From NCBI GenBank assembly GCA_001790855.1, contig MGDH01000004.1, positions 20,237 to 84,236 on the forward strand: DNA of 64,000 bases. The letters are read 5' to 3'. This document shows, in pieces, positions 26,264-35,802 of the stretch. Both the position numbers and the translations under genes were made by a program. Under the pieces are notes generated by a model. It searched no databases. It had not been told where the DNA came from and worked only from the letters and a program-made list of their open reading frames with translations. Positions within the stretch are counted from its first letter, which is position 1, and each line of letters starts with the position of its first letter. This stretch comes from Candidatus Schekmanbacteria bacterium RIFCSPLOWO2_02_FULL_38_14 (GTDB lineage Bacteria > Schekmanbacteria > GWA2-38-11).

Positions 26264-28192
26264 GTGGCACTGAATTTAACGCAGAAGATATTGAAAGCGC
26301 ATTTGGTTTCAGGGGAGTTAAAAGCAGGAACAGAAATAGCAATTAAAATAGACCAGACCCTTACTCAGGATGCAACAGGGACAATGGCTTATCTTCAGTT
26401 TGAGGCAATGGGAATCCCGAGGGTCAAGACAAAGCTTTCGGTAAGCTATGTTGACCACAACACCCTTCAGACAGGTTTTGAAAATGCTGATGACCACCGC
26501 TATCTTCAGAGCGTGGCAGCAAAGTACGGGATATATTTTTCAAGACCCGGAAACGGAATCTGCCATCAGGTTCATTTAGAACGGTTCGGAGTTCCAGGAC
26601 AAACACTCCTTGGTTCTGACAGCCACACGCCAACAGGCGGGGGCTTGGGAATGATAGCAATAGGTGCAGGAGGACTTGATGTTGCTGTTGCAATGGGCGG
26701 CGGACCATTCTATCTGACAAATCCTAAAGTTGTTCTTGTGGAGTTAAAAGGCGCTTTAAAACCCTGGGTTTCAGGAAAAGACATAATCCTTGAACTTTTA
26801 AGAAGGCTGACTGTAAAAGGCGGAGTAGAAAAAATTATTGAATATGGAGGAGAGGGAGTCAAGTCGCTGACAGTCCCTGAAAGGGCTACCATTACAAACA
26901 TGGGAGCAGAGCTTGGAGCAACAACATCAATATTCCCGAGCGATGAGCAGACAAGGAAATTTCTGAAAGCCCAGAAAAGAGAGAAGATATGGAAAGAGTT
27001 TTCCTCTGACAAAGGGGCGACTTACTATGAAGTTATTACCATTGACCTTGATAAACTTGAGCCAATGATAGCAAAGCCTCACAGCCCTGATAATGTCTGC
27101 AAGGTTAAGGAAATCCAAGGAGAAAAGGTAAACCAGATATTGATTGGAAGTTGTACAAATTCATCCTACAGGGATTTGATGCTTGTGGCATCCGCCTTAA
27201 AAGGCAAAAAAGTACACCCCGATGTAAGCCTTGGAATCTCACCCGGGTCAAAACAGGTTTTTCAGATGATAGCCAAAAACGGAGCCCTTGCTGATATAAT
27301 AGCATCAGGCGCAAGGATTCTTGAATCCGCCTGCGGTCCATGCATCGGGATGGGGCAATCACCCTGTAGCAAAGGAGCCTCCATTAGAACCTTTAACAGA
27401 AACTTTGAAGGCAGGTCAGGAACAAAAGATGGACTCATCTATCTCGCAAGTCCTGAAGTAGCAGTCGCGGCAGCAATAAAGGGAGTAATAACTGACCCAA
27501 AAAAACTTGGAAAATATCCGAAGATAAAATCCCCTGACAAATTTCTCATAGACGACAACATGGTAATTCCTCCGTCAAAAAATCCTGATAAGGTTGAAAT
27601 AATAAGAGGACCGAATATTGCACCACTTCCAGTAAAAGAACCTCTTCCGTACACACTTGAAGGAAAAGTATTATTAAAAGTCGGTGACAATATCACAACA
27701 GACCACATAATGCCTGCCGGAGCCAAGATTCTGCCGCTGCGCTCCAACATACCACGAATTTCAGAGTATGTATTTGAAGTGGTAGACCCTGAATTTCCCA
27801 AAAGGGCAAAAGCAGAACACGGAGGTTTTATAATAGGCGGCGAAAACTATGGACAGGGGTCAAGCCGTGAACACGCTGCGCTTGCGCCAATGTATCTTGG
27901 AATAAAATTTGTGCTTACAAAATCCTTTGCAAGGATACACAGGGCAAACCTGATTAACTTCGGAATTCTTCCTCTGACCTTCTCAAACCCTGATGATTAC
28001 AACCGTCTTGAGCAGGGTAACAGGCTTGAGATAAAAGATGTCCACAAATTACTTAAAGAAAACAATAAGCTGACAATAATAAATATTTCCAAAGGAAGCG
28101 AATTCAAAGCCTCTTATGACTTAACCAAACGGCAGAAAGAAATAATTCTGGCAGGAGGCTTATTAAATTATACTAAAAGAAATTCAATCTGA
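26264..28192 (+). CDS. Aconitate hydratase, monomeric short type
   Basis: 642-residue [4Fe-4S] hydratase converting citrate and isocitrate via cis-aconitate. Cluster ligands are Cys297 in IGSCTNSSYRDL and Cys357 and Cys360 in ACGPCIGMG; DSHTPTGGGLGM, the swivel domain GENYGQGSSREHAAL and KSFARIHRANLINFGILPL complete the fold. The length fits the anaerobe-type enzyme close to mitochondrial aconitase and homoaconitase rather than the 890-residue AcnA. Start GTG 26264, with AGGAGG 9 bases upstream. No other TCA gene adjoins it. Homoaconitase or isopropylmalate isomerase is less likely because both domains are fused. Confidence 0.92.
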   Translation: MALNLTQKILKAHLVSGELKAGTEIAIKIDQTLTQDATGTMAYLQFEAMGIPRVKTKLSVSYVDHNTLQTGFENADDHRYLQSVAAKYGIYFSRPGNGICHQVHLERFGVPGQTLLGSDSHTPTGGGLGMIAIGAGGLDVAVAMGGGPFYLTNPKVVLVELKGALKPWVSGKDIILELLRRLTVKGGVEKIIEYGGEGVKSLTVPERATITNMGAELGATTSIFPSDEQTRKFLKAQKREKIWKEFSSDKGATYYEVITIDLDKLEPMIAKPHSPDNVCKVKEIQGEKVNQILIGSCTNSSYRDLMLVASALKGKKVHPDVSLGISPGSKQVFQMIAKNGALADIIASGARILESACGPCIGMGQSPCSKGASIRTFNRNFEGRSGTKDGLIYLASPEVAVAAAIKGVITDPKKLGKYPKIKSPDKFLIDDNMVIPPSKNPDKVEIIRGPNIAPLPVKEPLPYTLEGKVLLKVGDNITTDHIMPAGAKILPLRSNIPRISEYVFEVVDPEFPKRAKAEHGGFIIGGENYGQGSSREHAALAPMYLGIKFVLTKSFARIHRANLINFGILPLTFSNPDDYNRLEQGNRLEIKDVHKLLKENNKLTIINISKGSEFKASYDLTKRQKEIILAGGLLNYTKRNSI

Positions 28193-28335
28193 AATTTATT
28201 TAGAAAAAAACAAAATTCCACTTGATAAATATTTCAGTATTTAATATATAAAAATGCAAGCAAATAATATAAAAAAACTAAGTTTTCTTTTATAAGACAA
28301 CAGAGAAAAAAAACTTTTTTAAAAGGGTGAAAAAA

Positions 28336-28551
28336 ATGAAGATATTAACAATCAGGGAGGCAGCAAAAATATTAAAAATCAATCCACATACTGCTTACAG
28401 GTATGCCAAAGAAGGAAAAATACCTGCTGTAAGAGTTGGAAGAAACTGGAGAGTCATGGAAGAAGTTTTGGAAGAATGGCTTGTTAAAAAAGCAGGAAAA
28501 GACATTGGTGCCTGGCACAGGAAAAAACCTGAAAAAAAAGGCAAGAATTAA
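28336..28551 (+). CDS. Small excisionase-type HTH DNA-binding protein
   Basis: 71-residue protein of the MerR-like HTH_17/excisionase class. LTIREAAKILKINPHTAYRYAKEGKIPAVRVGRNWR is split by the usual helix-turn-helix and wing, and EVLEEWLVKK closes the domain; a Lys-rich tail follows. ATG 28336 is used since AAGGG lies about 8 bases upstream; a GTG at 28327 is in frame but has none. Such proteins act as small DNA-binding adaptors or excisionases. No integrase is nearby, so an excisionase role is not supported. Confidence 0.8.
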   Translation: MKILTIREAAKILKINPHTAYRYAKEGKIPAVRVGRNWRVMEEVLEEWLVKKAGKDIGAWHRKKPEKKGKN

Positions 28552-28832
28552 TTAATCCAAGTTCTCGAATCGAGTTATTTTCATAAACCTGTCATTTTCC
28601 GGTTTTAGCTGCAAAGTCGTCTTGTTAAGAACTGTTTTTGTATTTAAAAAGTCCTAATTTTTCTTAATTTGCTTATCCCATTTTCTGATACCACTCTATA
28701 AAAAATATCGGAATCTGTCTTCACTACTTTTTTTTTCTTAACAAACGATTAAAAAACCTGCTATAAATTTTAGAAATTTTATTGAAATAGATTTCTATTC
28801 AATATATCAATATCAAAAGAAAAGGAGGATTT
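28552..28832. other. AT-rich intergenic stretch
   Basis: About 280 AT-rich bases between the HTH gene and the NHL gene. A weak CTCG-AAT-CGAG hairpin followed by TTATTTT lies near 28565-28585 and could be a poor terminator. No promoter of consensus quality was found. Confidence 0.4.
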
Positions 28833-29927
28833 ATAAAAATTTTAAAATCTGGAATATTCTTTTTTCTGCTTTTTCTTTTTATTGCTACAGGAATACACGC
28901 TGAGGTTGCGATTGTTTCTCTGGCAGGAAAGGGAGAATTTGGTTTTTCTGATGGAGAAGGCAATAATGCAAGATTCAATATTCCCATACGTCTTGCCTGT
29001 GATAAGGAAGGTAATATAATAGTAGCAGATATATTTAATAATTGCATAAGGAAGGTCACCCCAAACGGTTCTGTCAGCACAATTGCCGGAACAAAAGAAG
29101 GTGGTTACATAGACGGAGATTTGGGAAAGGCTAAATTTGGCGCTCCCCATGGTGTTGGCGTGGACAGCAAAGGGAATATCTTTGTTGCTGACCTTGGAAG
29201 TTCTACCATAAGAAAGATATCAACTGATAAAACAGTAACCACATTTGCAGGTTCAGGAAAACCAGGATTTAAAGATGGCAAAGGGAAAGAGGCTGAATTT
29301 TCATTCCCCCATGCAATAGCAATTGATAGCGAAGATAATCTTTTCATTGCAGATATCTCAAATAACAGAATCAGAAAAATAACTCCTGATGGAACCGTCT
29401 CAACATATGCAGGCAGCGGAGAAAAAGGATTCCGCGACGGCAATGCAAGCTCTGCGCAGTTCAATATGCCAATTGATGTGGCTGTTGACAAGAATGGAAA
29501 TTTATATGTTGCTGATATAGGAAACCAGAGAATTCGCAAAATCCAAGCGTCTCCATCGAATTTCTGGGATGCTCTTTTAAGGTTTTTTGGTATAAAAAAA
29601 ATTAATGTATATACTCTTGCTGGCAATGGAAGAACCGGATACAAAAATGGTAAAGGGAATGAAGCAAAGTTTAACGGACCCCACGGAATTGCAGTAGACA
29701 ATAATGGAAATTTAATTGTAGCAGAACTTTATAACCATGTTATCCGCAGCATAAGCCAGGACGGAAAAGTATCAACGCTTTGCGGAAATGGAGAGAAAGG
29801 CGATATTGATGGAGATGGAATCAAAGCACAGTTTAACCAGCCCGGAGGTGTTACAATAGATAAGGATGGGAATATAATCATTGCAGACCTTTATAACCAT
29901 AAGGTTAAGAAAATCATACTTAAATAG
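28833..29927 (+). CDS. Secreted NHL-repeat beta-propeller protein, ATA start
   Basis: About 364 residues. The frame is open from a stop at 28788 but contains no ATG, GTG or TTG until 29121, which lies inside the repeats. A signal peptide (KILKSGIFFFLLFLFIATG, cleavage after IHA) and GGAGG place initiation at ATA 28833, or less likely ATT 28839; ATA may be a mutated or miscalled ATG. At least six NHL units follow, each with GxxxxARFNxPxGVAVDxxGNIxVADxxNxxIRKI and a GSVSTIAG-type link, forming a propeller in the periplasm or outside the cell. One loop (about 225-250) contains an insert, PSNFWDALLRFFGIKKINV. Function unknown. Confidence 0.75.
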   Translation: MKILKSGIFFFLLFLFIATGIHAEVAIVSLAGKGEFGFSDGEGNNARFNIPIRLACDKEGNIIVADIFNNCIRKVTPNGSVSTIAGTKEGGYIDGDLGKAKFGAPHGVGVDSKGNIFVADLGSSTIRKISTDKTVTTFAGSGKPGFKDGKGKEAEFSFPHAIAIDSEDNLFIADISNNRIRKITPDGTVSTYAGSGEKGFRDGNASSAQFNMPIDVAVDKNGNLYVADIGNQRIRKIQASPSNFWDALLRFFGIKKINVYTLAGNGRTGYKNGKGNEAKFNGPHGIAVDNNGNLIVAELYNHVIRSISQDGKVSTLCGNGEKGDIDGDGIKAQFNQPGGVTIDKDGNIIIADLYNHKVKKIILK

Positions 29928-29991
29928 GGTTCAAGGATTCGAGGGGTTAGCTGACAGCCGGGAAAATTTTTTTTTACCAGGAGGACCTTTA

Positions 29992-30423
29992 ATGCGTGAT
30001 ATGACAAGAGAAGAAATAAACCAGTTAATTAACGAATGGACATGGGGAACCCTGATGGTTGTTGATGAAAATAAACCCTACGGGGTTGAAGTTGCTTACT
30101 ACACTGATGGTGAATATATCTATATGATTTCAAGCCCTATGGGAAGAACAGCAAAATGTTTTACCATTAATCCAAAAGTAGCCTTCAAAATCTGTGACAC
30201 TGATTTAAAATTCAAGCGCTGGAAAGCCGTTATAGTTGAAGGAAAACTTGAAAAGGTAACTAATAAGGAAGATATTCTGAAAGCGTTCAAACTGTTAGCA
30301 AAAAAAATGGGAAGGCGTAAAGACATATACGAAGAAATTGCTGAAAAGCATTCAAAAAATTCTGAAAAGTCCCCTGTGCACCGCATCCGCATTGAAACAG
30401 TTGGAGGTAGATGTAATTTCTGA
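29992..30423 (+). CDS. PNPOx-like flavin-binding split-barrel protein
   Basis: 143 residues of the pyridoxamine 5'-phosphate oxidase-like fold: WGTLMVVDENKPYGVEVAYY, YIYMISSPMGRTAKCFTINPKVAF and WKAVIVEGKLEKV are the strands that usually hold FMN or heme. ATG 29992 is chosen because AGGAGG lies 7 bases before it; a longer frame from 29881 would overlap the NHL gene. It has no nitroimidazole-reductase His in the usual place that I can identify, so the activity is not assigned. It reads in the same direction as the AsmA-like gene, 40 bases downstream. Confidence 0.78.
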   Translation: MRDMTREEINQLINEWTWGTLMVVDENKPYGVEVAYYTDGEYIYMISSPMGRTAKCFTINPKVAFKICDTDLKFKRWKAVIVEGKLEKVTNKEDILKAFKLLAKKMGRRKDIYEEIAEKHSKNSEKSPVHRIRIETVGGRCNF

Positions 30424-30463
30424 AGAGATACTTCTTGCCTTTTGAGGAGAATTTTAAAATCTA

Positions 30464-33400
30464 ATGTCTTTAGCAATAAAAATATTTGCCATTTTTCTGT
30501 TAGTTGTTATCCTCTCAGTAACAGCGCTTTACCTGTTAATCCCCTATTTTATTGACATTAACCAGATTAAATCAACCGTTGCACAGGGACTGGAAAAATC
30601 TACAAACCGCAAAACATCAATAGATAAAATTACTCCGTCATTTGTCCGCGGTCCGGGGATAAAACTGGAAGGACTGAAAATTTTTGAAGAAAACGGAAAA
30701 GATGTTTTTCTTTCTGTTGACAGCCTGTACATAACTATTCGTATCACTTCGCTTTTTTCAGGCAAATTCAATCCAAAAAATATAATCATCAAAAACCCCG
30801 ACATAAAGATAAAAAGAAATGAAAACGGTGAATTCAATATTAAAGGTATTATAGAAGCTTTAAAGAAAATAAAAAGAGATCCTGAGCTTCTTTCAAAAAT
30901 CCTTCTTAGAAATATCTTAATAAAAAAAGGGGAAATTAGTTTTGATGACTTTTTCAATTTAAAAAAGCCATTTGAATCTCAGTATGAGGAGCTTGAAATA
31001 AATATTAAAAATTTTTCCTTTGTTAAACCTGTCAGCATCTTTTTTCTGTCGAATTTTCAGAACGAAAAAGGAGGAACAAGCTCGATTGAAGTTAAAGGGA
31101 TGGTTGAAAAAATCCCGATGGATTTTGACCCGAGCAAAATCAAGATCACAGCAAGACTTGAAATAAATTCATTCAATCTTATTCAGTTTTTTCATTACTA
31201 TAAAAACTTCTCACCATTTTCAAATCTTGACGGGATAACAAACATAAAAGCAGAATTGTCAGGAAATCTTCTGGGCAATTTTACTCTTAAAGGAGATGTA
31301 CAGTTCAAGTCGCTGTTAGTTGCTTACCCAAAATTCTACACCAAACCGCTCCAGTCAAACTCTGGAAATTTAAGGTTTGATATGAAATCAGACAAAGACT
31401 CAGTTAATATTAAGGATTATCAGATTAAAATGGATAATTTAATCCTTAACGGATCCTTTTACCTGAAAAACCTTAAAGCAGAAGACAAGAGTATAAATTT
31501 AAATATAAGTTCCAACTCTTTTCCCTATGATGAATACAAGAAATATCTCCCTGAAAAAGTAATGCCCCAATCAGTTATAAGTTTTTTAAAAGAAAAACTC
31601 AAAGGAGGAGAAACAAAGTTAAACTCCTTAAGATTTGAAGGAAAAACAGAAGATTTTAAAAACCATAAATATCCTGAAAATCCAAATTTGATAACCCTTG
31701 ATGCTGATGTTAACAATGTAGATATGCTTTTAAGAAACAACCTGAGTCCAATTAAAATTGTAAAAGGAAATATTTCCATGAAAGACGGAGAATTAATATT
31801 TGCAAACTTGAATGGAACCTTTGGGAAATCTCCATTGCAATTAACTTCAGGGAAAATTTTGAGCATATATAAATCTCCTGAACTGATTCTCAATTTAAAA
31901 GGTAATACAAGAATCTATGAAATAACAGAATTTTTTAAAGCAGGCTTTATGCCTAAATCTGTCAGTGCTGAAGCAAGAAAAATTCAGTCGTCAAACGGTT
32001 TTGCAAATTTAAACCTTTCAATTGGAAAACTTTTAAAAGAAAATTCTCCATTCAGTTATAGCGGTGAATTGGTTTTAAACGGAGGGAGTTTTCTTTACCA
32101 AAAATTGAATTTCCCTTTTTATAACCTGAATGGAATCGTTAAATTCAACAGCGATGAGATAAATATCAATAATCTGGCTGCAAAGATAAAAGACTCACGC
32201 ATTACATTGAAAGGAACAATAAAAGATTACAGGAAAAACTCCTCTTCAGTCTCTTTATCTTTTAACGGAAATATATCCTCCGCAGTAATCAAACCGTTTT
32301 TTGGAAAAAACTCTGAAAAAATCAAGCCTGACGGTTTTCTGGAACTCAGCATAAAAGCTAAAGGAAAAACCATCAGCCCAAATCTTATTGGCAAAATTGA
32401 TTTATCTGAAATGGGCTATAAGATTGGAGAGGGATTCAGCAAACAGAAGTTTCATCCAAATGAGTTAAGCATTGAAGGTCATCTGTTTGAAAAGAATACC
32501 CTTCATATTGACAAATCAACAATAATCCTGGGAACAAATGAACTCACAGCCACAGGAGATATTTATGATTTTAAAAGCCCCTCTCTTAGCATCTCCTTAA
32601 AATCAAAAGGATTTGATTTAAAAGAAGCACAGCAATCATTCCCGTTTCTTTTCAGACACGATACCACAGGAAAACTCGCTGGGGAAATTAAAATACTGGG
32701 AAAAGTTTCTGATGTAAAGGAATTAAAGCTTTCACCAAACTTTGGCTTGGAAGATGTGACTTTTAAAATAGGAAAATTCAGGGAAACACTGAATAAAATA
32801 GACGGCAACATTACATTTGATAAAGATTCCCTTTCTCTTTCCAACACAGACATAACTATTGGCAAAAGCAGGTTAATTCTGAATGGCAGGATATCAAATT
32901 TTAAAACCCCAAAGATGGATTTTGATATAAAATCGCCATCATTAAATCTTAATGACTTTTTCACGAAAGAAACTGCAGATAAAGATAAACGTGAAGGATT
33001 TAAATTCAGCAATCTTGAATTATCAGACCTCGCTGGAAGGCTTGATTACAATAACGGACTGGTTAGTATTGAAAACTTAAAATCCAAATGCTGGGATGGA
33101 AATATTATTTTAAACGGTATGTTTGATTTCAGCAGGAAGAATGAATACCGTTTCCAGTTCTCTAATGAAACAAAAAATAACGACATAAAAAAAATTCTTG
33201 GTTACCTTGGTATTAAGGATTCTGATATGCGTGGGAAAATAGACATCAAGGGAAATTTAGGAAGTTTAGGAGAAAACGGTGAAGAAATTAAAAATAATCT
33301 CAACGGAAATATATCCATAGATTCAAAGAATGGAAAAATTAAGAAAACAGGGCTTAATATTTTTTCAAAGGTTCTGACATTTTTCAATGTTTTTAAATGG

Positions 33401-33805
33401 CACGAATTCTGGATCAAGGACGTTCAGGTTAACGGAATGCCATATAAAAACCTCACAGGAGATTTTTTAATAAAAAATGGAATTGTATCTACTGAAAACC
33501 TTTTCCTTGACGGAAATGCAATGAAAATATCTGCAATTGGCAGTATTGACATACCTAAGGGTACAATAGATATGAAATTAGGGGTTCAGCCTTTAAGCAC
33601 AGTAGATACCATAGTAAGCAATATCCCTGTAATCGGGTATATTCTCGGAGGTGAAAACAAGAGCATTGTAATTGCACATTTTAAAGTAACAGGGGATTTA
33701 AAAAATCCTGATGTTGAATCAATACCTATCCAGAGTCTTGGCACTGGAATTCTTGGAATATTTAAGAGGATCTTTACCTATCCAAAATATCTTATATCAC
33801 CATAG
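30464..33805 (+). CDS. AsmA-family envelope protein
   Basis: 1113 residues with an N-terminal membrane anchor (about 5-28) followed by a very long beta-rich periplasmic region. The N-terminal AsmA module is recognisable in KSTVAQGLEKSTNRKTSIDKI and in LKIFEENGKDVFLSVDSLYI; repeated GNISMKDGELIF, LNGSFYL and ITLKGTIKD-like units fill the middle; the C-terminal AsmA_2-type block includes RGKIDIKGNL, NGNISIDSKNGKIKKTGLNI and MKLGVQPLSTVDTIVSNIPVIGYILGG. Such proteins are proposed bridges for phospholipid transport to the outer membrane, so it supports a diderm envelope. Its last 14 bases overlap the convergent rlmN gene. Confidence 0.85.
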   Translation: MSLAIKIFAIFLLVVILSVTALYLLIPYFIDINQIKSTVAQGLEKSTNRKTSIDKITPSFVRGPGIKLEGLKIFEENGKDVFLSVDSLYITIRITSLFSGKFNPKNIIIKNPDIKIKRNENGEFNIKGIIEALKKIKRDPELLSKILLRNILIKKGEISFDDFFNLKKPFESQYEELEINIKNFSFVKPVSIFFLSNFQNEKGGTSSIEVKGMVEKIPMDFDPSKIKITARLEINSFNLIQFFHYYKNFSPFSNLDGITNIKAELSGNLLGNFTLKGDVQFKSLLVAYPKFYTKPLQSNSGNLRFDMKSDKDSVNIKDYQIKMDNLILNGSFYLKNLKAEDKSINLNISSNSFPYDEYKKYLPEKVMPQSVISFLKEKLKGGETKLNSLRFEGKTEDFKNHKYPENPNLITLDADVNNVDMLLRNNLSPIKIVKGNISMKDGELIFANLNGTFGKSPLQLTSGKILSIYKSPELILNLKGNTRIYEITEFFKAGFMPKSVSAEARKIQSSNGFANLNLSIGKLLKENSPFSYSGELVLNGGSFLYQKLNFPFYNLNGIVKFNSDEININNLAAKIKDSRITLKGTIKDYRKNSSSVSLSFNGNISSAVIKPFFGKNSEKIKPDGFLELSIKAKGKTISPNLIGKIDLSEMGYKIGEGFSKQKFHPNELSIEGHLFEKNTLHIDKSTIILGTNELTATGDIYDFKSPSLSISLKSKGFDLKEAQQSFPFLFRHDTTGKLAGEIKILGKVSDVKELKLSPNFGLEDVTFKIGKFRETLNKIDGNITFDKDSLSLSNTDITIGKSRLILNGRISNFKTPKMDFDIKSPSLNLNDFFTKETADKDKREGFKFSNLELSDLAGRLDYNNGLVSIENLKSKCWDGNIILNGMFDFSRKNEYRFQFSNETKNNDIKKILGYLGIKDSDMRGKIDIKGNLGSLGENGEEIKNNLNGNISIDSKNGKIKKTGLNIFSKVLTFFNVFKWHEFWIKDVQVNGMPYKNLTGDFLIKNGIVSTENLFLDGNAMKISAIGSIDIPKGTIDMKLGVQPLSTVDTIVSNIPVIGYILGGENKSIVIAHFKVTGDLKNPDVESIPIQSLGTGILGIFKRIFTYPKYLISP

Positions 33806-34832
33806 AAGCAGTATTTCCCAGTTGTCCGCATGCAGCAAGAATATCAGTTCCTCTGCTTTTCCTTAAGTTCACAGTGATTTTTTTTGACTTCAGAAAGCTC
33901 TGAAATTCCAAAACCCTTTCAGGAGGAGATGGCAGGAACTCTGAATCAGGGAAAATATTGAAATTAAGCAGGTTAATCTTTGCTTTTATTCCTTTAAGAA
34001 TCCGCACAAGTTCTTTTGCGTCTTCTATGCTGTCATTGAAATCCTTTATTAAGATATACTCAAAAGTAATCATGCTTTTTTTCTGCAAAGGATAAGTTCT
34101 AATCGCTTCCATCAACTCTTTGAGAGGAAAAAATCTGTTAACAGGCATTAGTTTTCTTCTTTTTGCATCATTTGGAGCATTTAATGAAACAGCAATGCTT
34201 ATGTTTAAACCGGACTCCATCAGCTTTTTTATCCCCGGGATAACTCCGCAGGTTGAAAGGGTAATGCGGCGCGATGAAAAATCAAATCCACCCCTGTCAA
34301 TCATTATCTCCACAGCTTTTTTAACATTTTCAAAATTATCAAGCGGCTCTCCCATCCCCATTATTACAAGATTTGTTAGCTCGTTGCTCTTTTCCAAATC
34401 TCTTTTTACTTCCAGAATCTGGTTTAAAATTTCTGCGCTGGTGAGGTTTCGTTTAAATCCTTTTTTCCCTGTAAGGCAAAACCTGCATCCTCTTGCGCAT
34501 CCGACCTGAGTCGAAATACAAAGCGTAATCCTCTTCTTGTTAGGAATCAGGACACTCTCAATAAAATTCTTGTCAGCAAGAGCAAATATATATTTCCTTG
34601 TGTTGTCAGAGGAGGATAAGATTTTTTTAATTGCCAACCTGCTTAAAAAAGCCTTTTCAGAAATCAGTGACCTGTTGCTCTTGGAAGCATTGCTCATCTG
34701 GCTGAAACAGGTGATTCCTTCCTTGAAAACCCATTTTTTTATCTGGGAAGCCCTGTAACCCTCAAGTCCAAGTTCAGCAAGAAAGATATCAATTTCAGGC
34801 AGACTCAGATTCAATAAGTCAGTTTTTTCCAT
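33792..34832 (-). CDS. rlmN: 23S rRNA/tRNA adenine-C2 methyltransferase
   Basis: 346-residue radical-SAM enzyme that methylates A2503 of 23S rRNA and A37 of some tRNAs. The cluster motif CARGCRFC gives Cys112, 116 and 119; the methyl-carrying and resolving Cys lies in GTDILAACGQL (Cys335). GMGEPLDNFENV, LSTCGVIPGI and SLNAPNDAKRRKLMPVNR are the RlmN blocks. It overlaps the 3' end of the AsmA-like gene by 14 bases in convergent orientation. No neighbour suggests Cfr-type resistance; RlmN is favoured by the complete housekeeping pattern. Confidence 0.94.
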   Translation of the reverse strand: MEKTDLLNLSLPEIDIFLAELGLEGYRASQIKKWVFKEGITCFSQMSNASKSNRSLISEKAFLSRLAIKKILSSSDNTRKYIFALADKNFIESVLIPNKKRITLCISTQVGCARGCRFCLTGKKGFKRNLTSAEILNQILEVKRDLEKSNELTNLVIMGMGEPLDNFENVKKAVEIMIDRGGFDFSSRRITLSTCGVIPGIKKLMESGLNISIAVSLNAPNDAKRRKLMPVNRFFPLKELMEAIRTYPLQKKSMITFEYILIKDFNDSIEDAKELVRILKGIKAKINLLNFNIFPDSEFLPSPPERVLEFQSFLKSKKITVNLRKSRGTDILAACGQLGNTASMVI

Positions 34833-34904
34833 AATTATATATCAAATCCAAATGACGAAGGAATTTCAAAATTTTAGTATGCTGTCATAATTAGTTCTTT
34901 GTAT

Positions 34905-34974
34905 TGTCATTGCGAGGGACGAAGTCCCGAAGCAATCTCAAAAGGAGATTCCTTCGCTTCGCTCGGAATGACAA
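34905..34974. repeat. TCATTGCGAG-type inverted repeat, copy 4
   Basis: Short 70-base copy from TGTCATTGCGAGGGAC to GCTCGGAATGACA, with GCAATCTC and GAGATTCC arms nearly abutting. Confidence 0.8.
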
Positions 34975-35049
34975 TAGGGTAAAGTTATTTACAGGACAGG
35001 ACAATAGCTTACAGCTATCAAAGCTATTTTGACCTTAGAGCTTTAAACT

Positions 35050-35741
35050 TTATCTATGGTATAAATCTTCAGCTATATCCTCTAACTCCAGTTCCAGCAA
35101 TTTTTCCTTTTTAGGAGCCGTAGTTTCTTTGTCCCAACCGCGGCAGTCATAATAGTCGTCAAGCATTTTTTCAATACCCTCTTTTTTAAACGTTTTTCCC
35201 CTCCATTTATCACCATCAGCTGGTTTTTCAAAAAACATTGACGGCACTCTGTCATTCTTTCTGCTAAAGCCGCCAACTCTGAGATTAAACGCCTGCTCAA
35301 CAGGCAAAACATCATCTATTATCAATCCCCGCAAATGGTCTGTTCAAATTCCTCGCTCCCTTTCCCGATTCTTGATGCTGCAACCTTCTGCCCATCACAC
35401 AGAATTTCTCCAAATCCCTTTTTATGAGCCATCTGCTCAATAAGCGAATAGACTGTTTTAAAATTTCCCCATTCAAGCTTTATCCCTTCTGTATCCTCGC
35501 TTTTTGAAATTGCATTAACAGGGCATGCTTTCTGGCACGGAGGGTTTTTGCAGAGCTTGCAGGTTACAGGGTAATCTATGAGATGTTCAACTGTAACAAC
35601 CCTTATTCTTGAAAGCCAGGGGGCAAAAATTCCTTCATGCCTGAATGAACAGACTATCTCGCATAGCCTGCAACCAGAGCAAACAGCAGGGAATTTACCT
35701 TCTTCAAGAATTATTTTTTTATCTTTAACCATAATTTTCAT
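35050..35741 (-). pseudogene. Decayed ferredoxin-aldehyde:ferredoxin oxidoreductase locus
   Basis: Two overlapping frames hold pieces of two genes. The first (35322-35741) starts as an AOR-type ferredoxin with CSGCRLCEIVC and CKLCKNPPCQKACPVNA, loses the rest of that protein, and continues as an internal AOR segment (LEWGNFKTVYSLIEQ, GFGEILCDG, AASRIGKGSEEF). The second (35050-35334), shifted by one frame, is the AOR C-terminal tail (AFNLRVGGFSRKNDRVPS, EKMLDDYYDCRGWDKE). At least two deletions and a frame change separate them, so no working enzyme remains. An intact homologous pair lies at 51246-53688. Confidence 0.75.
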
Positions 35742-35802
35742 TTGAATTTATAAACAAAAACTGTAATGTCAAATGAAATATGGCAAACAAACTTGATTCA
35801 AC

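Noticed and set aside
28336-28551. Excisionase of an integrated element
   Set aside because: The HTH fits, but no integrase, attachment site or phage gene is nearby.
29929-29945. tRNA T-arm (GGTTCAAGG-like text)
   Set aside because: It matches the dispersed GGGTTCAAGG repeat; no acceptor or anticodon stems can be folded around it.
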